In this document: in pieces, positions 1 through 6,938 of the stretch
How positions within the stretch are numbered: the first letter of the stretch is position 1
Layout of the letters: the number at the start of each line of letters is the position of its first letter
Source: CBDIBC01 sp965276635
Lineage (GTDB): Bacteria > Actinomycetota > Acidimicrobiia > Acidimicrobiales > Palsa-688
Assembly (NCBI GenBank): GCA_965276635.1
Contig: CBDIBC010000004.1
Location: forward strand, 124,001-188,000
Direction: 5' to 3'
DNA: 64,000 nucleotides
The notes under the pieces: model-generated
The model's database searches: none
Seen by the model: only the letters and a program-made list of their open reading frames with translations
What the model was told of the DNA's origin: nothing
Position numbers and translations under genes: made by a program

Positions 1-316
1 TGGTCAGCCGTGAACGACTGTCGGTGAGGGGCTCGACGGTGACGTCGACGCTGGCGCGGATGGGTCCGTCGATACCGCGCATCCTCCAGGTCCTGGGTGG
101 GTCGAGCTCCGTGAGCTCGGCGGTGGTCGGCCGGTCGGCCAAGCCGATGCGCCGGGTGGTGATGCACCTCGTGCCGATGCGCGGGGTGGTGGGTTCGTCG
201 AGGTGGCCGTCGACGACACCTTTCTGCCATTGCGAGAAGCGAGTCGGGTCGGTGGCGTAGGCGAAGACGTCCCCGGCCGGACGGTTGACCTCGGTGCGGG
301 CGGTGATCGGCGGCAT
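1..316 (-). CDS. SRPBCC-family protein, partial at left edge
   Basis: The frame opens with ATG at 316, immediately after the TGA of the preceding minus-strand gene, and stays open to base 1, so the C-terminus lies outside the window. The visible 105 residues begin MPPITARTEVNRPAGDVFAY followed by DPTRFSQWQKGVVDG, the normal opening of a START/Bet v1-like (polyketide cyclase/dehydrase) fold. Such proteins bind hydrophobic ligands; no substrate can be read here. It is the third gene of a tightly packed operon (ArsR regulator, AHSA1-like protein, this gene), so all three probably share one transcript. Family assignment is fairly safe; the function is unknown. Confidence 0.75.
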   Translation of the reverse strand, partial: MPPITARTEVNRPAGDVFAYATDPTRFSQWQKGVVDGHLDEPTTPRIGTRCITTRRIGLADRPTTAELTELDPPRTWRMRGIDGPIRASVDVTVEPLTDSRSRLT

Positions 317-799
317 TCAGCTCTCCTCGGTGAAGAGGGCTGCGTAACGGGACAGGTACAGCGGCCAACCGGCGTCGCCGCCGATACCCTCGCGGACGGC
401 CGGCCAGCCGGGTCCGTGCCGGTCGATGTGGCGATGTTCCAGCTCCAGGTGGGTGCGCTGGGGGGTCTCGGCGATGAACCGGACCTCGACCTCGCTGGTC
501 TGGCCCGGGTCCGATTCGATCTGCCACTGCGGGCCGATGTCCCAGCTGAACACGACCCGATCCGGTGGGTCGTAGGCCAGGACCCGAGCCCACCGGCATT
601 CGGTGCCGTCGACGCCGCGGTCGTAGATGTGGCCGCCGACACCTGGCTCGAACACGGTCTCGGCGATCGGCGCGCCGAGCAGGTTGTGCTCGGGTGGTTT
701 GAAGTCGCCGAAGTGCTCGGTGAACATGGCGAAGGCCCGCGCGATCGGCGCGTCGACAACGATCTGATGGCGGACCACCGCAGCGTCGGTCTGGGTCAT
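317..799 (-). CDS. AHSA1/SRPBCC-family protein
   Basis: A 160-residue protein of the activator-of-Hsp90 C-terminal-like (AHSA1) SRPBCC family. The N-terminus MTQTDAAVVRHQIVVDAPIA leads into a strand-helix start (RAFAMFTEHFGDF). Mid-protein motifs VFEPGVGGHIYDRGVDGTE, WARVLAYDPPDRVVFSWDI and VEVRFIAETPQRTHLELEHR are typical of this family. I chose ATG 799 over upstream starts because it matches family length and overlaps the TGA of the ArsR gene as ATGA, which implies translational coupling. ArsR plus AHSA1-like pairs are common in actinobacteria; the regulator usually controls the pair. The ligand is unknown. Confidence 0.85.
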   Translation of the reverse strand: MTQTDAAVVRHQIVVDAPIARAFAMFTEHFGDFKPPEHNLLGAPIAETVFEPGVGGHIYDRGVDGTECRWARVLAYDPPDRVVFSWDIGPQWQIESDPGQTSEVEVRFIAETPQRTHLELEHRHIDRHGPGWPAVREGIGGDAGWPLYLSRYAALFTEES

Positions 800-1116
800 C
801 TGCTCTCCTGTGTCGGTTGTTCGATGACGTCCTGGTAGCCAGCCAGCGCCCGGTTCCAGAAGGTGTCGAGCTGGTCGCGCAGCGCAGCGACGCCGGCTGG
901 GTTGAGCCGGTAGATCCTGCGGGTGCCGGCCGAGCGTTCGATGACCAGGCCGGCGTCCTTGAGGACCTTCAAATGCTGGGACACCGCGGGTCTGCTGACC
1001 GGCAGCTCGTCGGCTAGGTCGCCGACGGCACGCGGCTGCTCGGCCAGGCAAGTGACGATGGCGCGCCTGGTCTGATCAGCCAGGACCCCTAAGACGTCCT
1101 CTCGGTAAGTGCCCAC
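796..1116 (-). CDS. ArsR-family winged-helix transcriptional regulator
   Basis: A 106-residue ArsR/SmtB-type repressor with a GTG start at 1116. The sequence holds a compact winged helix: DQTRRAIVTCLAEQPRAVGDLA, then the recognition helix region LPVSRPAVSQHLKVLKDAGLV, then the wing RSAGTRRIYRLNPAGVAAL. The C-terminus (LDTFWNRALAGYQDVIEQ) is the short helix typical of ArsR proteins paired with SRPBCC genes. No CxC metal box is visible in the expected alpha3 position, so metal sensing is unlikely; it more probably senses a small molecule or acts without a ligand. First gene of the operon, overlapping the next gene by 4 nt. It probably autoregulates from the gap to its right. Confidence 0.9.
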   Translation of the reverse strand: MGTYREDVLGVLADQTRRAIVTCLAEQPRAVGDLADELPVSRPAVSQHLKVLKDAGLVIERSAGTRRIYRLNPAGVAALRDQLDTFWNRALAGYQDVIEQPTQESR

Positions 1117-1263
1117 GAACGGTAAGTCTGCCCGGTCAGAGAGTGCTCGTCAAGAGCACGTGTGGGGGAAGGTCGACGAACGAGACCGAGGCGGCCTCGT
1201 TGTCCCGCCAATGCGCCGGCGGGGGGATCCTCACTGAGACACTTGGGACACTTCGGGAAGGCT

Positions 1264-1305
1264 TGGTGCCCGGAATAGTGGCCATAGCCACTATTCCGGG
1301 CACCA
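1264..1305. repeat. Perfect 19-bp inverted repeat with 4-nt loop
   Basis: The arm TGGTGCCCGGAATAGTGGC at 1264-1282 is matched base for base by its reverse complement at 1287-1305, with loop CATA. It lies in the intergenic gap between the divergent arsR and vapBC genes. It would form a very stable hairpin in either strand. There is no T-run on either side, so it is not a standard intrinsic terminator. A REP/MITE-like mobile palindrome or an operator are the alternatives. Confidence 0.85.
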
Positions 1306-1366
1306 CCAGCCCGGCGGTCACGAACGTGCGGCGGAAGAACTCGACGGGCTCGGCGTAGTCAGTGTG

Positions 1367-1372
1367 TATATT
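1367..1372 (+). promoter_or_regulatory. Candidate -10 box of vapBC
   Basis: TATATT lies 7 nt before the GTG at 1380, the distance expected if the transcript starts at the start codon (leaderless). No clear -35 box is seen. This placement supports starting the antitoxin at 1380, not at the GTG at 1362 that overlaps the box. Confidence 0.45.
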
Positions 1373-1379
1373 GTGTGGT

Positions 1380-1613
1380 GTGGCTCGGTTGAACGTGTAT
1401 CTTCCTGACGAACTCGCGGCGGAGGCCAAGAAGGCGGGCGTGAACCTCTCGGCGGTGACGCAGGAAGCCGTCAGACGAACCCTCGCCTCACGCTCGACCG
1501 ATGCCTGGTTGGCCGCACTCGCGACGACAACACCGGCTGAGCGAGTGCCCCATGATCGTGCGCTGGAAGCGCTCGACGCGGCGCGGGACGAGGCCCCTAC
1601 GCGTCATGGCTGA
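1380..1613 (+). CDS. vapB: VapB-like antitoxin (ribbon-helix-helix)
   Basis: A 77-residue antitoxin. Residues 1-40 (VARLNVYLPDELAAEAKKAG, then VNLSAVTQEAVRRTL) form a ribbon-helix-helix DNA-binding fold: a basic beta strand followed by two helices. The acidic C-terminal part (ERVPHDRALEALDAARDEAP) is the expected toxin-wrapping tail. The next gene is a PIN-domain toxin that overlaps it by 8 nt, the standard arrangement of VapBC operons. The pair would bind its own promoter and repress it. The GTG at 1380 was preferred because it starts exactly at the conserved strand; a GTG 18 nt upstream would add six residues. Confidence 0.8.
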   Translation: MARLNVYLPDELAAEAKKAGVNLSAVTQEAVRRTLASRSTDAWLAALATTTPAERVPHDRALEALDAARDEAPTRHG

Positions 1614-1992
1614 GGCGGTAGTCGATGCATCCGCGCTGGTGGATCTTCTGTTGGGCAACGAGGTGGGCAGCGCCGTTCGCCGGCGGATCGCAGGTCACGT
1701 CCTGCACGCACCGGCGCACATCGATGCCGAAGTCCTTTCGGCGTTGGGACGACTGCACCGCGCCGGCGACCTCGAGACTGACGATGTCGAGTCCAAGCTT
1801 CACGAGCTCGCCGCCGCGCCGATCCAGCACCACCCAGTGGCCGACCTTCTCCTCGGCACCTGGGCCCGACGCCAGCAGCTACGGCTGGTCGACGGGCTGT
1901 ACGTGCAGCTGGCCGTATCACGGGATGTGCCGCTGGTCACCACCGACCGGCGACTGTACGCCGAGCCCTCCGCAGACGTCGTGGTCGCCTGA
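1606..1992 (+). CDS. vapC: VapC-like PIN-domain ribonuclease toxin
   Basis: A 128-residue PIN-domain protein. The acidic active-site positions are visible: the first Asp in VVDASALVDLLL near residue 7, a Glu in DAEVLSALGRL near residue 42, an Asp in LRLVDGLYVQLA and the last Asp in PLVTTDRRL. VapC toxins cut tRNA or rRNA with Mg2+ when released from VapB. The ATG at 1606 overlaps the antitoxin's end by 8 nt, implying coupled translation. Target RNA cannot be read from sequence. No sign of truncation: the length is normal and the C-terminal beta strand (ADVVVA) is present. Confidence 0.85.
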   Translation: MAEAVVDASALVDLLLGNEVGSAVRRRIAGHVLHAPAHIDAEVLSALGRLHRAGDLETDDVESKLHELAAAPIQHHPVADLLLGTWARRQQLRLVDGLYVQLAVSRDVPLVTTDRRLYAEPSADVVVA

Positions 1993-2051
1993 CCCCGCTG
2001 GACGAACCCGTCGGTCGGATGCGCAGCGAACGACGCGACAGCCGCTCAGAC

Positions 2052-2237
2052 TCAGGATGGGTCGCCGGTCGAAGGGTCGTCGGGGTCCTCGAAGATGGTG
2101 TCCCATCGGTCGAGGCAGTCGGCGCACCGGTACACCATCAAGTCCCCCGAGCGGGGCGGGTCCTCCTCGTCCCAGGTGGTGAGCAGGTGGGCGGTGCCTC
2201 CACAGTCCACGCAGACGATGGTCGGATCGGGTCGCAT
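2052..2237 (-). CDS. Small zinc-ribbon protein, unknown function
   Basis: A 61-residue protein with two CxxC pairs: C9/C12 (CVDCGG) and C38/C41 (CADCLDRW), the spacing of a zinc ribbon. The rest is acidic (TWDEEDPP, DPDDPSTGDPS). It starts with ATG at 2237 and is divergent from rsmD, with only 33 nt between the two starts. I do not recognise a named family. Small zinc ribbons next to ribosome-maturation genes are often ribosome- or nucleic-acid-associated, but that is inference. The clean Cys pattern and spacing argue that it is a real gene, not an antisense shadow of anything. Confidence 0.7.
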   Translation of the reverse strand: MRPDPTIVCVDCGGTAHLLTTWDEEDPPRSGDLMVYRCADCLDRWDTIFEDPDDPSTGDPS

Positions 2238-2257
2238 CCGGGCAGTCTGGCCGCCGG

Positions 2258-2263
2258 TAGCCT
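2258..2263 (+). promoter_or_regulatory. Candidate -10 box of rsmD
   Basis: TAGCCT lies 7 nt before the ATG at 2271, the spacing of a leaderless transcript. It also supports the short start of rsmD over any start further upstream. Confidence 0.45.
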
Positions 2264-2270
2264 GAGGGTG

Positions 2271-2831
2271 ATGCGGGTCGTGGCCGGGAGCGCGCGGGGC
2301 CGGCTGCTGCGGGCCCCGGCGGGGCGGGCCACCAGGCCGACGAGCGATCGGGTGCGTGAGGCCATGTTCTCCATGCTCACCAGCATGGGAGCGGTCGAGG
2401 AGGGCCACGTGCTCGACCTGTTCGCGGGCAGTGGGGCGCTCGGCGTCGAGGCCCTGTCGCGGGGTGCCGCCCACGTCACGTTCGTGGACAACGACCGGGC
2501 GGCCCTCGAGGTCGTCCGAGCCAACCTGGAGACCGTCGGCGCCGGCGATCGGCAGGCCACGGTCGTGCGTGCCGACGCGCTGGCCTACGCGGCGTCGGCG
2601 GGAGACGCCGACATCTGCTTCGCCGACCCGCCCTACTCGTTCACCGCCTGGCCGGCGCTGCTCGAACGGTTGGCTTCGTCCGGCTTCACCGGGATCGCCG
2701 TGCTGGAGGCGGGGGCGGAGATCGACCTCGGTTCTGGGTGGCTGGCCCGCCGCGCCCGGCGCTACGGCGGTACCGTGGTGCACGTCGCGCAGCCGTTGAG
2801 TGCCGAGGCTCACCGGCCGCCGGTCAGCTAG
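2271..2831 (+). CDS. rsmD: 16S rRNA (guanine966-N2)-methyltransferase RsmD
   Basis: A 186-residue SAM-dependent methyltransferase acting on G966 of 16S rRNA in the 30S subunit. The start MRVVAGSARGRLLRAPAG is the family signature. Motif I (VLDLFAGSGALGVEALSRGA) binds SAM near residues 45-64, and motif IV is FADPPYSF, the variant of NPPY used by N2-guanine methyltransferases. It is followed 27 nt later by coaD, a pairing conserved across many bacteria. The start at 2271 matches the family N-terminus and a TAGCCT box just upstream. No unusual features. Confidence 0.95.
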   Translation: MRVVAGSARGRLLRAPAGRATRPTSDRVREAMFSMLTSMGAVEEGHVLDLFAGSGALGVEALSRGAAHVTFVDNDRAALEVVRANLETVGAGDRQATVVRADALAYAASAGDADICFADPPYSFTAWPALLERLASSGFTGIAVLEAGAEIDLGSGWLARRARRYGGTVVHVAQPLSAEAHRPPVS

Positions 2832-2858
2832 ACACAGGTCTCGGTCGAAAGGTTCACG

Positions 2859-3344
2859 TTGAGGACTGCCCTCTTCCCCGGGTCCTTTGATCCGTTCCAC
2901 AATGGCCACTTGGAGATCGTCGAGACGGCGTCGCGACTGTTCGACCGGGTGGTTGTGGCCCCGATGCGCAACCCGCAGAAGGGTGAGCCGCTCTTCACGA
3001 TCGAGGAGCGGCAGCAGATGATCGCCGACTCCGTCAGTCACCTGCCGAACATCGGCTTCGACACGTTCAGCGCCCTGGTCGTCGACCTGGCGCGCCGCAT
3101 CGGCGCCGACGTCATCGTCAAGGGCCTGCGGGTGGCCTCCGACGCCGAGGCCGAGCTGCTCCAGGCCCAGATGAACAAGGCGACGAGCGGCGTCGAGACC
3201 CTCTTCGTGCCGTGCTCGACGGCGTACTCCTTCATTGCCTCCAAGTACGTGCGTGACTTCGCTCGTTTCGGGGGCGCCGACCGGATAGGCGACATGGTGC
3301 CCGGCCCGGTCTTCACCCGGCTGAAGGAGAAGTTCCCGGCATGA
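2859..3344 (+). CDS. coaD: Pantetheine-phosphate adenylyltransferase (PPAT)
   Basis: A 161-residue nucleotidyltransferase that joins 4'-phosphopantetheine and ATP to give dephospho-CoA, the fourth step of CoA synthesis. The N-terminus MRTALFPGSFDPFHNGHLEI contains the HxGH nucleotide-binding signature at 14-17. The C-terminal region IASKYVRDFARFGG corresponds to the second ATP-binding motif. It uses a TTG start at 2859 after a GAAAGG ribosome site. Length is normal for the family. Its stop overlaps the next start as ATGA, so it is co-translated with the coiled-coil gene, as in mycobacteria. Confidence 0.96.
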   Translation: MRTALFPGSFDPFHNGHLEIVETASRLFDRVVVAPMRNPQKGEPLFTIEERQQMIADSVSHLPNIGFDTFSALVVDLARRIGADVIVKGLRVASDAEAELLQAQMNKATSGVETLFVPCSTAYSFIASKYVRDFARFGGADRIGDMVPGPVFTRLKEKFPA

Positions 3345-3913
3345 GCGCCGTCAACCCCCGACCCGCTCCCGACTCGGAGGCCCTGGTGCGAAGGGTCATC
3401 GAGATCATCGACGCCACCCGAGCCCTCCCCCTGTCCTCGTCGGTCAAGCTGGACAACAAGGAAGAGGTGCTCGAGCTGCTCGACGAGGCCATCACCCGCC
3501 TCCCCGACGAGCTCCGCAACGCCCGGTGGATGCTCAAGGAGCGCGAGGAGTACGTCAGCAAGACACACCGGGAGGCCGAGGAGATCCTGGAATCGGCGCG
3601 CTTGCGGGCCGAGCGCATGGTCCAGCGCACCGAGATCGTGCGCGAGGCGCAGCACACGGCGCGCAAGGCGGTCGAGGAGGCCAACGACGAGGCCCGCCAG
3701 CTCCGGCTGGAGGCCGAGGACTATTGCGACCAGAAGCTGGCGTCGTTCGAGATCGTCCTGGAGCGCACCATCAAGACGGTGGCCGCCGGTCGCCAGAAGC
3801 TGTCGTTGCAGCCGATGCCGTCGGCGGCGACCGGCGACGGCATCGCCGGGGTCGAGCTGGGAGAGGACACCCTCGGCGGGGAGGACGCCTTCTTCGACCA
3901 GGACCGGACCTGA
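3341..3913 (+). CDS. Conserved actinobacterial coiled-coil protein (DivIVA-like)
   Basis: A 190-residue, strongly helical protein. Residues 30-140 form a long coiled coil rich in E, R and A (DEAITRLPDELRNARWMLKE, EEILESARLRAERMVQRTEI, REAQHTARKAVEEANDEARQ). The acidic tail (GEDTLGGEDAFFDQD) looks disordered. Position between coaD and the DUF177 gene matches a conserved actinobacterial gene (the Rv2927c locus in M. tuberculosis), where products are annotated as DivIVA- or ATP-synthase-b-like. A role in cell-pole or envelope organisation is plausible but not shown by the sequence. It overlaps coaD by 4 nt and precedes the DUF177 gene by 5 nt. Confidence 0.8.
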   Translation: MSAVNPRPAPDSEALVRRVIEIIDATRALPLSSSVKLDNKEEVLELLDEAITRLPDELRNARWMLKEREEYVSKTHREAEEILESARLRAERMVQRTEIVREAQHTARKAVEEANDEARQLRLEAEDYCDQKLASFEIVLERTIKTVAAGRQKLSLQPMPSAATGDGIAGVELGEDTLGGEDAFFDQDRT

Positions 3914-3918
3914 AGCCG

Positions 3919-4482
3919 GTGGCCTCGCCTTGGGCCGTGCCGGTCACCGCACTTCGCCGGGTGGGGACCGCTCGACGTCACGAGGTGCGGCACGGGCCGG
4001 TCGGGGAGCTGGTGGTGGCGGGCAGTCGGGTCGGTGCAGACCAGGAGGCCGAGGCGGATGTGGTGCTCGATGTGGTGACCGGCGGGGTGGAGGTGAGCGG
4101 TCGGGTGCGAGCACCGTGGTCCGGTTCGTGCCGGCGCTGCCTGCGTCCCGTCACGGGCCTCCTCGACGTCGACGTCCGGGAGCTGTACCAGCCGGCCGGG
4201 CGCCCTGGCTCCGCTGACGAGGAGGAGACCTACCCGCTGGACGGCGACTTCCTCGACCTCGCGCCCTTGGTGCGCGACGCCCTGCTCCTCGCCCTCCCGC
4301 TGGCGCCGCTGTGCCGGGACGACTGCGCCGGTCTCTGCCCTCTTTGCGGTGCCGACCGGACCGATGCGCTCTGCACGTGCACGGCGGATGCCATCGATCC
4401 GCGTTGGGCGGCGCTCGACGAGCTGCACCCCGGCCGACCGCTCGGCTCCCCGGGAGGTGCGCACGGCGCCGCCAGCCCATAG
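3919..4482 (+). CDS. DUF177 (YceD-family) protein upstream of rpmF
   Basis: A 187-residue DUF177 protein. The C-terminal half holds the family pattern of paired cysteines: SCRRCLRP near residue 75, and CRDDCAGLCPLCG with CTC further on, probably a metal site. The central acidic stretch DEEETYPLDGDFLDLAPLVR followed by DALLLALPLAPLC is characteristic. DUF177 genes sit directly before rpmF in most bacteria and are linked to rRNA (23S) accumulation. The GTG at 3919 is the first start after the upstream stop; a GTG at 3937 is an alternative. It belongs to the coaD-to-rnc run of genes. Confidence 0.88.
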   Translation: MASPWAVPVTALRRVGTARRHEVRHGPVGELVVAGSRVGADQEAEADVVLDVVTGGVEVSGRVRAPWSGSCRRCLRPVTGLLDVDVRELYQPAGRPGSADEEETYPLDGDFLDLAPLVRDALLLALPLAPLCRDDCAGLCPLCGADRTDALCTCTADAIDPRWAALDELHPGRPLGSPGGAHGAASP

Positions 4483-4551
4483 AGTGCACGGGCCCATGCG
4501 TACCCAGACGGTGCGTGCCTCTACGACGAGTGACAGAAAGCCTGCCTGACG

Positions 4552-4731
4552 ATGGCCGTCCCCAAGAAGAAGACCTCCAAGGCCAAGAGCCGCAGCCGCC
4601 GGGCCAGCGCCTGGTCCCTGGCCGCGCCTGCCCGCAGCGTCTGCCCACAGTGCCACCAGGCCAAGCTGCCTCACGTGGTCTGCCCCGCCTGCGGGTGGTA
4701 CAAGGGCCGCCAGGCTCTCGACGTCAGCTGA
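4552..4731 (+). CDS. rpmF: 50S ribosomal protein L32
   Basis: A 59-residue L32. The start MAVPKKKTSKAKSRSRRASA is the hallmark of the family, and four cysteines (C31, C34, C44, C47) make the zinc ribbon, so this is the zinc-binding form. Situated between DUF177 and plsX, the usual place. The weak Shine-Dalgarno upstream (GAAAG at 4535-4539) is the only ribosome site visible. Confidence 0.96.
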   Translation: MAVPKKKTSKAKSRSRRASAWSLAAPARSVCPQCHQAKLPHVVCPACGWYKGRQALDVS

Positions 4732-4745
4732 TCCCTCCCTCCACT

Positions 4746-5726
4746 GTGACCGTGCTCCCGGTCGCCGTCGACGCCATGGGCGGCGACAATGCCCCGGCCG
4801 CGATCGTGGCCGGCGCCTGCCAGGCGGTTGACGAGGGCTTCGCGGTCGTGCTCGTCGGCGATCCCGATCGCCTAGGCGACACCGGCGGCCTCGAGGTCAT
4901 CGCCGCCCGCGAGGTCATCGAGATGCATGACGACGCCGCACGCGGGGTCCGGACCAAGAAGGACTCGTCACTCGTGCGGGCGGCCGAGGCGGTCCGCGAC
5001 GGCCGGGCGTCGGCGATGATCAGCGCCGGGAACACCGGGGCCACCATGGCCAGCGCCCTGTTCCGGATGGGCCGGTTGCGTGGTGTGGCCCGGCCGGCCA
5101 TCGCCACCCCCATCCCGGTGCCGGGATCGACGCCGACCGTCCTGCTCGACGCCGGGGCCAACGCCGAGTGCGCCAGCGCCTGGCTGGTGCAGTTCGCCCA
5201 GATGGGTGCCATCTTCGCTGAGCAGCGCTTCGGCATCGTCCGCCCCCGGGTGGGGCTCCTTTCCATCGGCGAGGAGGAGTCCAAAGGCAGCTCCCTGGTG
5301 AAGGAGACACACGCAGCCCTTTCCGCCGGCTCGGCCGGCGACATCGACTTCATCGGGAACGTCGAGGGGCGTGACGTCATGTCCGACGCCGTCGACGTGG
5401 TCGTCACGGACGGTTTCACGGGCAATGTGGTGCTCAAGACCCTCGAGGGCTCGCTCCGCTTCGCCATGGGCGCAGTCGTTGCCGCCATGGAAGCCACGGC
5501 GGCGACCCGTGCCGCCGCTCCTGCGCTGCTCGAGGCTCTGGCGCCACTCGCCGCCGAGGTCGATCCCGAGACCTACGGAGGAGCGGAGCTGCTCGGTGTG
5601 CAGGGCGTCTGCATCATCAGCCACGGGTCGTCATCGGCCCGGGCGGTGGTGAACGCAGTGAAGGTCGCCCACCAGGCGGTCGCCGACGATCTGGTCGGAC
5701 GCCTGCAGGCATCCGTCGGGCACTGA
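4746..5726 (+). CDS. plsX: Phosphate acyltransferase PlsX
   Basis: A 326-residue peripheral membrane enzyme that converts acyl-ACP to acyl-phosphate, the first step of phospholipid synthesis in PlsX/PlsY bacteria. The signature VAVDAMGGDNAP sits at residues 6-17. Other family motifs are the SAGNTGATMASALF stretch, LLDAGANAECASAWLVQFAQ and DGFTGNVVLKTLEG. GTG 4746 is used; a second GTG at 4752 is equally possible, and there is no obvious Shine-Dalgarno. It lies between rpmF and acpP, the standard fatty-acid/phospholipid cluster, so acyl carrier protein for its substrate is made next door. Confidence 0.95.
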   Translation: MTVLPVAVDAMGGDNAPAAIVAGACQAVDEGFAVVLVGDPDRLGDTGGLEVIAAREVIEMHDDAARGVRTKKDSSLVRAAEAVRDGRASAMISAGNTGATMASALFRMGRLRGVARPAIATPIPVPGSTPTVLLDAGANAECASAWLVQFAQMGAIFAEQRFGIVRPRVGLLSIGEEESKGSSLVKETHAALSAGSAGDIDFIGNVEGRDVMSDAVDVVVTDGFTGNVVLKTLEGSLRFAMGAVVAAMEATAATRAAAPALLEALAPLAAEVDPETYGGAELLGVQGVCIISHGSSSARAVVNAVKVAHQAVADDLVGRLQASVGH

Positions 5727-5786
5727 CCGAACCGATCGGGTTTGGTGATGAGCCGGATCGGCTGGGCCGAAGACGGGGCGGCCGAG

Positions 5787-5792
5787 TAGATT
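5787..5792 (+). promoter_or_regulatory. Candidate -10 box before acpP
   Basis: TAGATT in the 119-nt gap after plsX. It is 53 nt before the GTG of acpP, leaving a leader that contains the ribosome site GAGGAG at 5835-5840. No clear -35 box is seen. Confidence 0.3.
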
Positions 5793-5845
5793 CCGCTCGT
5801 CTGGTCCGTTCGGGCCGGTACGAACCCAGGCGACGAGGAGACAGC

Positions 5846-6142
5846 GTGCCCGCCGAGACCCATGTCGAACGCTCACCCATGGACCGCCAGCAGGTGCTCG
5901 AGCTGGTCCGGGGCTGCCTGGCCGACATCTTGGAGATCAGCCCGACCGACATCGCCGAGAGCGCGTCCTTCGGGGACGACCTAGGGGCGGACTCCCTGGC
6001 GCTGATCGAGCTGGTGGAGGCGCTCGAAGAGGAGCTCGGTGAGCGCACCGTCGGGTTTCGCATCGACGATGAGGATCTCGAGGACCTGAAGACGGTGCGT
6101 GACGCGGTCGACTACGTGGTGGCCAAGCTGGCCACCAGCTGA
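5846..6142 (+). CDS. acpP: Acyl carrier protein
   Basis: A 98-residue ACP that carries acyl chains on a 4'-phosphopantetheine arm. The attachment serine is S50 in GADSLALIELVEALEEE. The protein is acidic and helical, as expected. The N-terminus MPAETHVERSPM is about ten residues longer than usual; ATG 5879 (MDRQQVLEL) would give a standard-length ACP, but the GTG at 5846 has the clear ribosome site GAGGAG 5 nt upstream. Followed by rnc after 7 nt, so acpP and rnc are probably co-transcribed, as is common. Confidence 0.93.
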   Translation: MPAETHVERSPMDRQQVLELVRGCLADILEISPTDIAESASFGDDLGADSLALIELVEALEEELGERTVGFRIDDEDLEDLKTVRDAVDYVVAKLATS

Positions 6143-6149
6143 CCCGGAC

Positions 6150-6932
6150 GTGGATGTCGCGGGGGAGGCGTCGCCGGGGAGCGACTGGCCGTCGAGCTCA
6201 GCGCCGGACCCGGATGCCATGCGCGAGCTGGTGGTCCGGCTCGGCTGGGATGTGGGCCGACCGGAGCTGCTCGTGCAGGCACTGTCGCACCGGTCCTGGT
6301 GCGCCGAGCACCCCGGCGGCTCCAACGAGCGGCTGGAGTTCCTCGGTGACTCGGTTCTCGGTCTGGTGGTGACCGACCACCTCTACCGGTCCTATCCCGA
6401 GCTACCCGAGGGAGGCCTGACCAAGGTGCGGGCGTCGGTGATCAACTCGGCGGCGCTGGCCGAGGTAGCGGTCGAGATGGGCGTCGGCGATGCCATTCTG
6501 CTCGGCAAGGGGGAGGGACAGTCGGGCGGCCGGGAGAAGCCGTCGATCCTGGCCGACGCCATGGAGGCGCTCATCGGAGCCGTCTACCTCGACCGCGGGT
6601 GGCAGGCGGCGGCCACGCTGGTGATCGGGCTGCTCGGCGAGCGCATGGAGGAGGCGGCGGACGGCCCCGGAGGCCAGGACTACAAGACGCGCCTCCAGGA
6701 GCTGTGCGCCCGGGCGTTCGAGGAGCTGCCCGCCTACGAGGTGACCGACCGCGGTCCGGATCACGCCAAGGAGTTCGAGGCGACCGTACGCGTCGCCGGT
6801 CGCCAGTCGGGTGACGGCTGGGGTCGCTCCAAGAAGCAGGCGGAGCAGGCCGCGGCTCGCATGGCATGGGAATCGCTGGCCGACGCCTGCCCGCCGGGCG
6901 CAAGGTGCGCGCCCGGCGGACGCGAGCACTAG
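6150..6932 (+). CDS. rnc: Ribonuclease III
   Basis: A 260-residue double-strand-specific endoribonuclease used in rRNA and mRNA processing. The catalytic signature NERLEFLGDSVLG lies at about 59-71, the second acidic site is in SILADAMEALIGAVYLDRG, and the C-terminal dsRNA-binding domain covers DYKTRLQELCARAF to GRSKKQAEQAAARMAWESL. GTG 6150 is the first start after acpP; ATG 6219 (MRELVVRLGW) would give 237 residues, closer to typical length, and neither has a strong Shine-Dalgarno. The following mutM starts 6 nt later. RNase III hairpins are visible elsewhere in the window before pnp. Confidence 0.94.
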   Translation: MDVAGEASPGSDWPSSSAPDPDAMRELVVRLGWDVGRPELLVQALSHRSWCAEHPGGSNERLEFLGDSVLGLVVTDHLYRSYPELPEGGLTKVRASVINSAALAEVAVEMGVGDAILLGKGEGQSGGREKPSILADAMEALIGAVYLDRGWQAAATLVIGLLGERMEEAADGPGGQDYKTRLQELCARAFEELPAYEVTDRGPDHAKEFEATVRVAGRQSGDGWGRSKKQAEQAAARMAWESLADACPPGARCAPGGREH

Positions 6933-6938
6933 GGCCCG

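Noticed and set aside
2019..2270. Longer rsmD start at 2019
   Set aside because: The added residues are not RsmD-like and would cover a convincing zinc-ribbon gene on the other strand; ATG 2271 matches the family start and a promoter-like box.
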